A DNA stretch of 64,000 nt, taken from contig NC_080582.1 of NCBI RefSeq assembly GCF_029962835.1, forward strand, positions 26,482,032-26,546,031. The letters run 5' to 3'. Both the position numbers and the translations under genes were made by a program. A model generated the notes under the pieces. The model had not been told where the DNA came from, did not search any database, and was given only the letters and a program-made list of their open reading frames with translations. Below are positions 10,898 to 23,171 of this stretch, piece after piece (positions within the stretch are counted from its first letter, which is position 1; each line of letters opens with the position of its first letter). This DNA comes from Magnolia sinica (lineage: Eukaryota > Streptophyta > Magnoliopsida > Magnoliales > Magnoliaceae).

Positions 10898-11116
10898 GGG
10901 TCATTTGGATGCTTTTAATTTTTTAAGTTGTGACTTTCAGTTGTAAGTCACTTATAGGGAAGTGCCTTCTCACCCCTTAGCTCCATGAAGTTTCTTGGTG
11001 GTTTTGCCTATAAGTGACTTACATGTTGCAAGTGATTTACAGGTGAATTTCCTCCTCCAAACACCACCTGTAAGTCACTTCCCACTTGCATAACTAAGAG
11101 GCATCTAAACGGCCCC
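10898..11116. mobile_element. Harbinger/Tourist-like MITE, 219 bp
   Basis: The ends are inverted: GGGTCATTTGGATGC at the left and, read inward from the right, GGGGCCGTTTAGATGC. Both sides are flanked by TAA (10895-10897 and 11117-11119), the 3-bp target duplication of PIF/Harbinger elements. The interior has inverted copies of a TAAGTCACTT-like word. It has no coding capacity, so it is non-autonomous. Confidence 0.8.
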
Positions 11117-13259
11117 TAAGGAAGAGAGAGGGGAGAGAAGAAGGAAGAGGTTTTAGGCTTTGTGAATGGGTTTATGGCCCATTATTTTTGGGCTCAGACG
11201 GAAAGTTTTTGGCCATTGTATTTTTCCGAAAATCGAAGCCCTAGGGCCCACTCTGTGAAACCAATGGATGCCATAAATGTTGTAAACATGCTGTCCATAG
11301 TCTCTTCAAAAGTGTGGGGTGCAAATCTAGGTTCAGGCTCATTAATAATTAATGAAGTTATTTAATGGTATTATTGCCACCATTAATTTTCCTCTTATAT
11401 GCCATTAGATAGGGACCATCATAAGCTATCCATGAACATTTGGACAACACATGTGGGCCATATAAAACATGATGGGCCCAAAATGTAAGCCAATTACCTC
11501 TTTTCAATAAGATTAGTTGTATCTTATTGAGGGCTTTTAATTGGTTATTTGTGGACTGATTTAGGCAAAGTGTTGAGAAGTTGGAATTTTTTGACAAGGT
11601 TTATCCAATGGCATGGTCCATTTTTTGTGATTAACAGTCCAAATCTCCTATGATGGTGATGATCGATATATGGATTAAGAATAAATGTATTAAATAATAA
11701 AAATTTGAATTTTATGATCATAATTATGGATTTTGATAATCTTTTTTTTGAAGGGGATGGATTTTAATATTTTGATTATGATCTATTACACGGAACCATG
11801 AGGTGGGCCACACACTTTTTGAGATGATGCCCAAAAGTGTGTGAGCCAACATGATTTTTGCTTTTAACTATTAGTAATCGCATGTATGGGTGCATTATTG
11901 CAGGCGTGTGCATATGAGTGTAAATCCTATTATTTAACCCATCTCTCACATTGATTATGGATCCACTAGTTATCAAATTCATTATCAACGGTGATGATCA
12001 CATTGATGATTGGATCTATCATCAATAGTGTTGATCAATGGTGATGATAGGCTCCATTAGTAATGATATAATTATTATTTTTTATTGATTTTTATGATAA
12101 TGAATCATTTGTGACATAATTAATGGGCTTGATGTGTTTAGATTATTGACTCTTTATTATTAAAACCCTTGAAATTCTAGTGCTAGGATCATTCCCTTTT
12201 TAATTTAGGTTGTACATGACATGAGTGAGAGCTCCTCTTAACCACCAAAATGTTGTCAGCACTCATAATGGAGGGTTGCATATTTTATATAAATAATTAT
12301 GGTATAAACATATTCTCCATCTTAGTTTTTAGAACTTGATTGATTTGTAACGCTCACTCTAGGTATGTGGATTTGTAGATCTTATTTAAGATGAATTAGT
12401 TACCTTTATAACTAGAAAATTTGTATAAAATGTAGATTTTTTTTTGAAGGTGAGAAAATAATTTGTTACCAATCAAGGGCCAAAGGCCCTCAAAGATTAC
12501 ATTCGAGGGTACAAGGGACTAAAGAAGGCAAAGGGAAAAGATAAAAGCCCATATCATGGGCGAGGGGAATAGAAGAAGAAACCAAAGGTCCACACCCTGG
12601 GCCAGGGAAAAAACACAAAAGGAAGGAAGCCCACACCCTTGGATTGGAACGAGCTACGAATACAGTGAGCGGGTCTTCTCGTTCCTTCCTCGTACCACTT
12701 GCCACTCTCTATCTTCCTCTCCTAGATTTTTCATCGGGGTTCTGATTACCCTACTTACCTAATAAAATTCAGTTATCGCTAAAAGAAATCACTGCCAAAA
12801 GCCTGTTGGAATTAGCGTTCGGCCAGGTTCAATATGCATTTCAAGCCAAGCATCCGTTCCCTCTAATGAAAATCTGTTGTTTGCCCACATATCATCATAG
12901 ATTGAAATTCTGGAGTTACGGTAAGTAATTTATCTACAACATTCCCTCCTGAGTTCCCTTTGTAGAAATTGTTGATTTTAGTGATCCATCCACCGTCCTC
13001 TTTATCAGAGCCCTCTTTGGTCTTCGTTGCACAATTTTTTTATTTTTAATTTTTTGTTGGTAACAAAATTTTATAATACCCCAAAGGTAAAAAGGAAACA
13101 AAGGCAACAAGATTCAAAGCAATGGTTATCTTGGCCTGTTTTGCTCTGTTGGTTTTGGTGTTTTGTTTTGTTGTTGAGGATGGCCCAGTTTTTTGTTTTA
13201 TTGGGCTATTGCTCTGCTGTTCTCTCCTTTTTGTGCCTTTCTTGAATAAAGTTTCATTA
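11117..13259. other. Non-coding stretch, no supported gene
   Basis: AT-rich sequence without a recognisable gene. The segment from about 12436 begins with a T tract followed by GAAGGTGAGAAAATAATTTG and purine-rich sequence. On the minus strand this looks like a polyadenylated retroposon end, but I cannot name the element. The part at 11950-12080 is a low-complexity GATGAT/ATCAT region. Confidence 0.45.
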
Positions 13260-13356
13260 GGCTGCATTTGGTTGCACCAAATATCATGAAATTTCATGAT
13301 AATTTGCACCAAATTAGACTAATTAACCATGACATATCATTAAAAAAAATGCAGCC
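13260..13356. mobile_element. Short Harbinger-like MITE, ~97 bp
   Basis: GGCTGCATTT at the left is matched by its reverse complement at the right, and TTA flanks both sides (13257-13259 and 13357-13359). The small size and 3-bp TTA duplication fit a Tourist-type MITE. The terminal repeat is only about 10 bp, so the call is less secure than the longer elements. Confidence 0.6.
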
Positions 13357-14224
13357 TTACCCTTAATGCATCAAGGAAATGGACGTGTCTTTCCTATGCA
13401 AAGAACAACGAGCATAGCTGAAACATGTCAATCTCTCTCTCTCATCTCTATCATTTTATCTCTTACTGTGCTAAAAAGACTTAAAAGGGTTATATTAAGA
13501 CTTTGTTCACTGAGGATAGTGACTTGGATGCGGCAAACAGGATTGATAAAGCTGCCCGCCCACCCCCGAAATAGCTTGGACAAGGCTATGATGATGGTGA
13601 GTGACTCATCGCTGTAAACACGATTCATCACTGTACACGTCATGCATGCAAGTCACCATGTCTCATTCCAGCAGTGGGCGTTATACGGTTGTTTTGTTTC
13701 GATTGACTTTTTTTGGTTTTGTTTTAAATTTAAGTAGGTCACAAGTATTTGATGTTTCTTGTCACTACGTGTTTCACTATCTGCAACAAAGAAACTCGCT
13801 CTGGAGGCCTGCTAGCCCCACATGCACATCCTCATGCACCTTCACATGTGCCAGTCTGGCAAGTGTGAGGCATCTAAGCGGTGCATAAGGTGGCTCCCAC
13901 TGTGAAGATGACCACTAACTAGGCTGCTCTGTTTGTTCACAAGGTGTGTTACCTATTATATGCAAATGGGTGAATGGTTTGAATGAACTTGGTTATAGTT
14001 TACATTCAATCAATGCATGTGGTCCACCTGGTGACGGAACTGGCTTGATCTCTTCATATGACCATCTTCATGGTGGGGGCCACCTTATGCACTTTCAGAT
14101 GTATCGCACACTTGCTAAACTATGACATGGGGGTGCATTAGGGGCCGGCTAGCGGACCTCCTAAACTATGTCATACTCCATTTCCCATCTCTTCCTAGAG
14201 AGTGATGGTCAAGTTTCAATTTGT
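13357..14224. other. Non-coding stretch, no supported gene
   Basis: No gene or clear repeat boundary is seen. Several short reading frames (for example at 13366-13617 and 13601-13888) have no recognisable domain. Confidence 0.45.
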
Positions 14225-14800
14225 AAAGCATTACTAATTATGGTCATCATCATCATCTAAGCCATATCCCAAGTAATTGTAGTCAGCTACATGAATCCTG
14301 TTCCACTGTTCCACTCTATGAAGGTTCATAGGCCATTAAGTCTTTTCTTACTACCTCCACCCACCTCCTTTTGGGCCTTCCCCTTGTTCTTTTAGATCCT
14401 TCAACTTGTACCAACTCACGCCTTCTAACCGACGTAGTTCTTGGTCCCCGTTACACATAACCAAATCATCCAAGTCTTTCTTCCCTCATCTTATTACCTA
14501 ATGGTGCTACTCTTAAGTTTCCATGAGTGCATTCATTTCTAATTGTATCCTTGTCTTGCCACTCATCCACCTCAACATCCTCATTTCAGCTAACCCTCAT
14601 CCTATGAACATGTTGTTCCTTAACTGTCCAACATCATGTCCTATAAAGCATGGCTGGTCTTATAGTTATCTTATAAAATTTCCCTTTTAGTCTCAGTGGT
14701 ACACAATGACCACATAAAATTCCAGAGGCAATCTCCATTTCTTCCACCCAGCTTGGATTCTATCAGCTAATTATGGTATTCAGTTAATTTTTGTAGGCCA
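14225..14800 (-). mobile_element. RTE-type LINE 3' end (minus strand)
   Basis: Read on the minus strand, this is the C-terminal end of an RTE-clade LINE reverse transcriptase. It shows degenerate AEMRMLRWM-like and KMREERL-like blocks (near 14600 and 14490), split by stops and frame changes. The 3' tail is the ATG/ATC microsatellite at about 14226-14237, as RTE elements end in a short tandem repeat rather than poly-A. The 5' end is truncated. A second copy lies at 23865-24440 in the same orientation. Long inactive. Confidence 0.75.
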
Positions 14801-17800
14801 GCAACATATATTCTTGGGGTTTGTCAATGGTTTGACATGTTTTTTTTTTTTTTGATGGAAAGATGGTGTTCTACATGCTTCAAGAAGTCGTTGAGTGGAG
14901 CGAGATAGACACAAGGATTCTACATTCATTTGTATGTTTATTTTTCTCCAATTTTCATATTGAAATTTAGTAAAAACAGCAACTTTTGTTGCTATCTTTG
15001 AGACAAATTTAACATAAAATAGGAAGGAGAATGATCCCATGCAACTCATTTGCAACCATATTATGGTGAAAATAATTATATTGAACATGTGGATGGTCTC
15101 CGCATCAATCTGGATTTCCCTCTGGTGAGCCCTGCTTTTGCAGCCCACCAAGCAGAAGCTAAACCAACCAGACGGTCCTCATGGCTGAATAGTGGCATAT
15201 AAATTGGACAGTTAAAAGGCAAAAGCCCTTTCCATTGGAACCGTTTGTTTCTAGATCAACAATCCCATGGTTGGATTCGCCTATTGAACCATTGGCCATC
15301 AAAGATGGGGTCCTTTAGATGAACCAGCTGGATTGATGATTGGATTTTGCACATATCCAATGCATCTTACATCATATTTATGATGCAGATGAGTTGCATA
15401 GGTTCATTTTTCAATGGGAAATGGGGATAATATTTTATTGCAGACCTTTCTATTTCCTAAACATCCCATAACAGATTGTTTCAAACCTGAATATTAGAAG
15501 CCTAAGTCAAGATAAATTCTGAAGTTGTGGGCAGAGAGATGATAAAACCTTTTTAGGTAAGCCATCCAGTCCGTTTATCCGTTATGTTTGGAGATGATAA
15601 AGGTCATGATCATTTCATCTTTCAATGAGCTTTTCATTTCCATTGGTCTTTAGATGCCTAATATTTGTTTTGTTTTGTCCCCCCCCCCTTTTTTTTCCCC
15701 CAGAATTACTTGCTTTTATATTGAGGTTTTGAGGTTCTAATAATTGAGATAAGTTAATTTCAACAGTTTTAGTCGAGAGTGAGATTGTCCTTTGTATAGA
15801 GATTCAAAGAGAGAATCTACTGCTGTGAATATAATTTCATGTTAGATATCAGATTCATATTTGTACATGTACGACACATGTAGGAGATTAGTAGCTTTCG
15901 TCTGCTGAGCCCTACCGTGGATGGGCATTCCCCCAAAATACTCTGTTTGATGATAATATCAACTGACTGGAGGATTTTCGAGGATAACAAATGGGTTTAG
16001 GAGAAAATCCAACTAACAACCATTTTCAATGCGCAAAAATCCTCCAATTGATGGCCTGGATCGTCTAAATGGTGTGATTTTTGATGCATCCGTGGTAGGG
16101 AACAGTCAAGAATGGGAGAAACTTCATAACACCCATTATGATGAGAACGATCATCTCCGTGGTGTTATTTATTGAAAAATGTCTGTCAGATAACACGCAG
16201 TATTTTGAGAATAATGAATGTGAATAAGTAATGGCCATGTAAGAAGGCCCTTTCAACCAAAATGGTATTATGGAATCGATTTCTCTCCCGATAATCAATG
16301 TCTAATTTTATAATAAAGACAGAAAAAAATACAGATACAAAATATCCATTAAGATATTGGATAGGCATTCAGAACACATTTCCACTCAGTCAACCCCATC
16401 CTTAGTAAGTTGACAAAAAGAAACTGTAGTAGAGGAATGTCAAGCTTTAAATTTGTTTTTTAAGGGTAAGAACAGTTTATTAAAATAATACAAAAGAGAA
16501 TTACAAAAGGTGAAAAGAATCCCCTATTAAAAAGTTTGAAATCTCACTCTCTTTAGTAGCCAAGGTGTACCGTTGCAGTAACGGTGAGCATAATGGTGCC
16601 CACCAGTACTGATATGGTTATGATTATGGGCTATATCGGCCATTATGGCCGATATGCCCCCTGTAACAGTTGGTTTTTTTTTTTTTTTTTTTTTTGTAAA
16701 AAAAAATCTAGAAAAATATCCATTAAATCCAGAAAATTCTAAATATTCCAAATATGCATTCATTTATAATTTTGAACGTGTTTATGATGGTGTAGCAGTC
16801 CAATCTTTGGTGAGAAAGTTGTATCAGGTGGTTTGATGAATTTATGTACTTGACGGTCTGTAATTTACTGCAAAACTCATAGATTTAGTTTTCTAACTAT
16901 CTAATACCAATATAGGTATATTAGAATTTAGAATGAATTTAATATAAAAATATCTCACATGTGTAGGTGTTTGCTATTATTTTTCATAATTTACTCTACA
17001 ATTCTACATTACATACCTGTCCTTGAGGAGTGTGGGTGAGGAATTGCATAAATTACGATGTTTACTTTATTCTATTTAAAGTATTGAACATGCTAGAGAT
17101 CTCTCCTCTTTTGTAATTCTTGTCTTGTAATCCTCAAGATATACATATAAAAAATAGTAGTGTCTGATTTACTCTCCCACAACTTGATTAAAGATTACTT
17201 GATTGGTTGTCAGGGGAGTTATTTTAAGTACAAGTTCGGTAGTGTCAAGTGTGTGCTTAGTGAATGTGTGGGTAATGGGTATAGAAATACTTAACTTAAA
17301 TGTAAATAATATTTTAAAAAATATACTTACCTTAATAAAACTCTCGAGTTAACATCAAAATGAAAATCTGCTTTGTCGTGATTGCTTGACCTCCACATCT
17401 TCATCATCATCATGCTGCGGTTGTAAAGTAAGTGTTGTATATCCATAATATCCCGTGCCAGAGGGAAATATCAGGTTAACAAAACTAGAGGGCAACTGAT
17501 CTTGTGATGTAGGACCGGTGCATGAACTCAAATATTGTGAGAGATCAATCAACAAAATTAAATTGATTAATAAAAATCACAAAACTTGCTACTATCATCA
17601 CAAATACCAAGATTCCAAAAGGAGATCATGTATAATTCAAGTCCAAGTCACTAAGCATTATCCTACAAGACCATTAAATAAGAAAAATAAGGATCTAATG
17701 GATGTAAGGACATCCAAGTAGCATAGGGTTAAGCCTATTTCAAAGGAGGTCTAATACTACATAGGGTGAGATTAGGGTTTAGGGAAATTAGGGAAAACTT

Positions 17801-18372
17801 GGAATTATGGTTAATGGAGTAAATTGGGTAAATGGGTTAAAGGGTTTAGCTACTAGGATAAGTGAATTAGGGTTTTGGATGGACGAAATGTATGGATTTG
17901 GGTTTAATTGAAGATTGAGAAGATCCAGGGTTTGGGGATTTGGGGAAATTGGAAGATTTTGGATTTTTAGGTTTAGGGCTAAGGTTTGGACAAGAGAAGG
18001 TAGGGTTTTGTTGTATGAATAATGGAAAGCCAAAGGATTAAGGGTGGGGTCGTATGACCAACCCTGTGTTCACACATGTGGTCGTACGGTCACACGTGTG
18101 GGCTAGGTAGGTTAGGTTGGGTTTTGAGGGTTCGGCATATCATGGAATGTATAAAGGATGAGAAACGAAAGGTTGTTGATGGATTTGAAGAAATGGAAAG
18201 AAGGCACGGAGAACTTGAAGAAATACCTCAATCATTGATAAAGAGATGTGAGTGTGGGGATAGATGGAAGCCTTGTACTTTCGTTGATGAAGATAAGCTT
18301 CTTATTGATCTTCCTTCCAAGGCACATGGAAGACATCCTTACATCACATGAAGATTGGAGAAGAAAACAAGG

Positions 18373-18418
<46 letters not shown>

Positions 18419-18844
18419 TTTTCACAAAACCAAGCAATGAGGAGGTCACACGCCACTCCCTCTTTATATTGTCTGAAGACCTTTTCCAAAATTACAATTT
18501 AAAGCCTCTTTAGTGAAATTTGACCAAAATAACCCTAATATAATGCAAAATCAAATAAAATACTCAAAAGGTGTCCAAAGCATAAATCAATCATAAACTA
18601 AATCCTAAAGCATAATAATGTCCAATGATGATGAAAATAGTACACGATCAATGGCCAAATCGTCACGTCCCTCAAATCTGACAGTCCAAATTACTCCCTA
18701 AAGCAACCCATGTGCATCTTCCTGGTGTGGGGTCTTCCGTATGCTCGCACGTGCATTTGGGGTCTTCACATGATCATGGGTACTCACCTAGCTACAGAGA
18801 AATTGGTGTGGCCCACTTCCTTTTCTGATACGTATACAAATGTG
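14801..18844. other. Non-coding stretch, no supported gene
   Basis: No gene is supported. Near 16455-16530, T-rich sequence followed by GGGTAAGAACAGTTTATTAAA looks, on the minus strand, like a polyadenylated LINE tail. At 16620-16665 a palindromic patch has arms TATCGGCCA and TGGCCGATA. From 17700 to 18030 the sequence is rich in AGGGTTT-type words, and 18050-18110 has several short palindromes (CACACATGTG, CACACGTGTG). The last few hundred bases may be the LTR of the minus-strand chromovirus at 18.8 kb; no partner LTR exists to prove it. Confidence 0.45.
18375..18415. repeat. (CT)n microsatellite
   Basis: About 20 uninterrupted CT dinucleotides. Reading frames across it (SLSLS or ERERE) are not genes. 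Confidence 0.97.
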
Positions 18845-19560
18845 TCAGTGAAGTGACGTCCTCATCAATTCTCCTCGACTAAGAAGAGTTCGCCTTTGGC
18901 GGACTAAAACTCCTGTAGCGCTCCAAGATGTCGGGATCCAAATTCTGCAGCTCTGCCTTTGTAATCCAGGTGTTATATGAAATCGACCCATGCTTCCACT
19001 TGACGAGGAATTTCTGAAATCTCCCATGGCGAGTGAAAATCGCTTGCGCATTTAGTATGTCTTCAACTTGTTCACTTCGAGCAAACAAGGAGGGTAAGGG
19101 TGGCAAAGGTTGGGATGATTGGTCAGGTAAGGACCATAGTTTAGAGACTGTGTCATGGTCTGTGGGAGGGCTTCAAAATGGATCATACTAGATTTTCCAT
19201 CTCAAAAGGTGAATTAGCAGGACTCTTGTATCATACTAGATTTTCCATATTAAAAGTAGAACTAATTCCCATGATAAGTGGAAGGTCTAGTACATATGCA
19301 TTAGGACCTAGTTTCTAGAGTATTTTGAATGGTCCTGCACTACGTGCTTGCAACTTTTTAACAACCCCAATTTGGGAACTGCTCAGGCCTCATACGAACC
19401 ATGGCGCAATCTCCTACTTGGAATTCTTGAAATCTGCGATGAGAATCAGTAAATGCTTTGTATTTTTCATTACTTAAATTTATCTGCTTCCTGGTCTCAC
19501 TATGCAACTCATGTATATGACGTGCAAACTCATGTGCTGACTCACTGACACATCAATGTA
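18845..19560 (-). pseudogene. Chromovirus integrase C-terminus and chromodomain fragment
   Basis: On the minus strand, 19560 down to 19250 encodes the integrase C-terminal region (an ESAHEFARHIHELH-like stretch, then FQEFQVGDCAMVRMRPEQF) in broken frames. From 19106 to 18879 there is an open chromodomain (QKFLVKWKHGSISYNTWITK, then DPDILERYRSF). A purine-rich tract and TGATGAGGAC follow on the minus strand near 18865, like a polypurine tract and LTR start. The chromodomain resembles that at 5441-5608, so both relics are from related lineages. A 48-bp direct repeat (copies at 19183 and 19231) interrupts the linker. The rest of gag-pol is absent. Confidence 0.8.
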
Positions 19561-20831
19561 ATTGTCTAACAAACTTTTTTTGGCAGTAATACAAGCTCTG
19601 GGAGGCTATATATACCCCTGAAAACCTCATTTCCAAGGACTTTTAGTTACTTTTGATTCTCCAGGACTTCAGACATTGATGCTCTCTTCCTAAGCTCGAG
19701 TGAACTTCGCTAGTTTGAATACTCTTATTCCCACTGGAAGTGGTCTAGACCAGTGCAACAGACCTCTTAGGGTCTGTTTGGAATGTGGGATTAGGTGATA
19801 TGGAATTGCATTTGGTCCAACATAAATTCCATCAGGCATTTGGAAAAGATGGAAGGATTGGATTAATCCAGGTATCATATTATCTAGTTGGGATTTATGG
19901 TGGATTTTGAAATCCATTACATCTGTAGGCCCCATGTTGATGCATGTATTTTATCCATGCTATCCATCCATATGCACTCTTAAATGTGACAATCGAGTTG
20001 AATATGCATACATGTGACTGGCATCAGTTGCGAAATCTAGTTCGTTTATTACAATTCCAAGGTCCACCAAGCACAAGTTTCGCTTAATACAGAGTTTTTT
20101 TTTTTTCTTTTTTCAAAGGAATCTTTTTAAAATCCCAAATGTAGGATTGGACAGTCAAAATACCATGGTATTTTCAGACATAATCATTGTGCAATGATTG
20201 TGTTAATTCCGACCCAACACAATTCAATACCATTTACTCACGCATTTAGGGAAAGGCTATGTGGCTAGCCGTAGACTTTTTGCAGCATCTGTGCCAATAG
20301 AACATTTCCAGCCATTGTTTGTTTGGACAATAGGCACTAGGACATGAATCTGTTGCATTTTTCTCTAGCACTAGCTTGTGCCAGGCCCGGACCATAGTTA
20401 TAGAACCTGGTGACTTGAGTTGAAGCTTAGCTGAGTAAGCTCGACTCAACCAGAAATAGAGCCGAGTCACTATGAAACTCAATGTGGGGTTTGACTTGGT
20501 TTTGACTCGGTTCACTCTTGGTCAACTCTACACGAATCAAGTCACTCAGTTGGGTCAAGACATTTTTAATTAAAAAAAATAGTTATAATCGAAATGATTG
20601 GAACTTACAACCTCAAGGAAATTGACAACCTTTACCAACTGACCAAGTAGTTGTTTGTATTAAAAAACTGCCAAGTTATATATTCATACTAATTTAAGTG
20701 TCTATTATTAGTGTAATTAAGTTTCTAATTTAAATATTGAATATTGAGTCGAGCCGAGTCTAATTTTTGAGTCAACTAGATCTGGCTGAATATCGAGTTT
20801 TTGAGTTTTTAATTATGTTGTAGGCAACTAA
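19561..20831. other. Non-coding stretch, no supported gene
   Basis: No gene is seen. At 19769 TTAGGGTCTGTTTGGAATG resembles the end of a Harbinger-like MITE, but I cannot find its other end. At 20400-20560 there is a GACTCGGTT/GAGTCAACTC-rich degenerate repeat. Confidence 0.4.
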
Positions 20832-21773
20832 GGGGGTGTTTGGACGGGCAGATTCGGGCGTATTAAGAGGGATTCGGCGGGATTGGATTGTCAAATCCAA
20901 TGCCTTCCATATGCCAGGCTATTTGGGTGGCGAAGGATTGTTGTGGATTGCGAAGATTGCTGGATATCGACGGGACTCCTGAGGGATTCCCAAATCCCGT
21001 GCTGGACCTTCTCGCTGATGCCGATCCCTTCTCGAGCCCATCCTATGCCCGTCCGCAGTCCATCGTACGGTGCGGGATGGGATTGAAGAGGGTTTCTTGC
21101 TGGCGGGAGACATGGCGGGAGGAGGGTTTTTAGCATGAAATCATCGCTATAAGGGCTGCCTTTAGGTCGCGATGACCCTTTTCATCGACTGGTCGTTGCC
21201 ATCGTGAGCTGACGGTGTCTGAGGGCTGAGGTAGGTCTTCTTCCTCGCCCCCCGGCATGAAACACCCTGGTGTACTGTCCAGTGGTCCTGCATGTTCTGT
21301 ATATGTTTATTTTTGAAGTGTTTGAGAGAGCCAGTGGTGATCTTTCATGCCTGTGATGTATCCCTGTTATCATCGGGCCGTGGCCCTCCGAGATGCATTT
21401 GTGATGTCTGGCTGGATGCCATGGCTTCCGATTTTTGTGATAGATATGTGCATGTCGGATTTCCGTTTGGATGGGCTGTCTGGCCTGGGCAATGTAGCCT
21501 CGATGAGTTTTAAATCCCACCCCAACCAAACCCAATCTACCCAAACGGACAATTGTTGAAATCCATAGGATTGCATGCAATCCCACGCCCGGCCAAACGG
21601 TATAGGAGTTTGGCATCCCTGGATATGCCAACCATCCCAAACAGGCAGGAATTTTAGCTCTGGGATACACTAATACTATGGGATTGCCAACAGTCCACTG
21701 ACGCTGCAATCATTACCTTAAATCGGATCCCATCCACCCTAATACCATTCAATCCGCCTGGCCAAACACCCCC
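20832..21773. mobile_element. Harbinger-like non-autonomous element, ~942 bp
   Basis: The left end GGGGGTGTTTGG is matched by the reverse complement of the right end CCAAACACCCC, with more loosely matched sequence further in. TAA flanks both ends (20829-20831 and 21774-21776). The interior is CG-rich compared with its surroundings and has overlapping open frames on both strands (the longest 175 codons on minus, 21182-21709). None resembles a transposase, so I read it as a non-autonomous PIF/Harbinger derivative. Confidence 0.7.
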
Positions 21774-22585
21774 TAAGCGCAAACCCCCAAGTGTCAGGTC
21801 CTAGGGCCCTATTACCAACTGAGAGGTGCTTGCATAATTTTGATGGCATACTTTACTTGCATTATCTTTGGCAGTTGAGACCCATGGCAACGCTGGAAGC
21901 CTAAGTTTTAATTGTGACGGTATTGTTAGTAGCTGTCTAATGATATAGTGTATGCCACGAGGTTATATGGTTATTTGAAGCCAATGCCTCTTAGGATACA
22001 CAATACACATCCTTTAGTAATATCTTGACACTTAGATGGCCGTACGGGTTGCCTAAATGCTAAATGTTATCATGCTTGTGCTTCAGCCTAATTGATGATC
22101 CATACACTCTGAAGACGAAGGACAGATTAGGATTTTCATACATAATTTGTGTCTGCTACTTTGTATCATTTAACAAGCTAGTTTTCTAGTTTTTACCTTT
22201 TAATCAAGGGTTTTATTTTTATTTTTATTTTTTTTAATTTCTCAAGGATTGTAATTAAGGACTTGTGTTAGATCACGGCTTGGAATGTATTGTTTTCTAG
22301 AATCAATAAAAGCCTTTCAACAAGGCATTTTTAAGTGCAAATATAATTTCATTAACATGATAATCTAAATTAATCGAAATTGTGATGTTGGTTGGTCAAT
22401 TTTTGTGCAAACATAATCTCATTATCCTTATTAGCCTCCAACCATGCATGGTGGAAAGGGTCCTAGGCACCCTCTTCTTTCTTTGCAATAAACCTTGGAT
22501 CCACAAGGTAGAAAAATGTCTAAAAGAGAAATATTATTAAGAATAATGAATAAAATCTGAATAAAGTTATTATTATTATTATTAT
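21774..22585. other. Non-coding stretch before the solo LTR
   Basis: No gene is supported. It ends in an ATT microsatellite (about 22567-22585) that served as the target of the solo LTR. Confidence 0.45.
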
Positions 22586-23166
22586 TGTTGGGGACAAAAA
22601 GTACAAGTCCGCAGACTCGGACTTAATGCCTCGGATCACCAAAGGATGTGCCAAATCCGAGGCATGATTCGCTAAACCGAGGCAAAGGTTGAGTCGGTTC
22701 GGACGACTCATCAGCATTCCGGGCATGCGTCGAACCGAGACAAAGGTTGAGTCGGTTCGGACGACTCATCAGCATTCCGGGCATGCGTCGGGCGGACCTC
22801 CTTACCAGATCGACCATCGCAAGATCAAGCCTCATCCCGGATATCTTAGGATATGATCTCCGACCCCGAAGCTCACGGGATCGGATGAAGGCTCGAGATG
22901 GGCACGATCCTATCTCCATGATACCAGGAGAAGATCCCGCGCACAATATCAGGAAGAGCACCCCAGCAGCTATAAAAGAGAGACTCCTGTCACCTTGAGA
23001 GGTACGAAAAGAATTCTCTCTAAAAAATCCTTAATACACTTAGACTCGGAATCCAGGCCTGACTTTGGCATCGGAGGGTCCCCTGCTCAAGCCAGGGTCT
23101 CCTTTGTCCTCTCTCTGTACAGGTATACGAAGGCCTAAGGGGACGAACCGGATATTTTCATCAACA
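22586..23166 (+). mobile_element. Solo LTR, 581 bp, with 5-bp TSD
   Basis: The unit starts TGTTGGGGAC, ends TTTTCATCAACA (TG...CA), and is flanked by ATTAT on both sides (22581-22585 and 23167-23171). A TATA box lies in CTATAAAAGAGAG at about 22971, followed by a leader-like segment, so orientation is +. No internal region is present, which fits removal by recombination between two LTRs. Length and ends suggest a Ty3/gypsy element; the clade is not determined. Confidence 0.85.
22675..22790 (+). repeat. 58-bp direct duplication in the U3 of the solo LTR
   Basis: Two adjacent copies of a 58-bp unit start at 22675 and 22733 with AACCGAGGCAAAGG / AACCGAGACAAAGG. They are nearly identical and lie upstream of the TATA box, where duplicated control sequences are common in LTRs. 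Confidence 0.9.
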
Positions 23167-23171
23167 ATTAT

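Noticed and set aside
12436-12770. L1-type LINE tail on the minus strand
   Set aside because: Only a T tract and a vague polyadenylation-like region; no reading frame or target duplication.
16455-16530. A second L1-like tail
   Set aside because: Same reason: suggestive end sequence without any coding match.
17788-18351. Short frames in the AGGGTTT-rich stretch as a gene or telomere-like repeat
   Set aside because: The words are irregular, not tandem, and the frames have no recognisable domain.
19769-20270. Another Harbinger-type MITE starting TTAGGGTCTGTTTGG
   Set aside because: No matching right end or target duplication could be found.
21182-21709. 175-codon minus frame within the Harbinger-like element
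   Set aside because: Overlaps open frames on the other strand in a CG-rich interior and resembles no known transposase or host protein.
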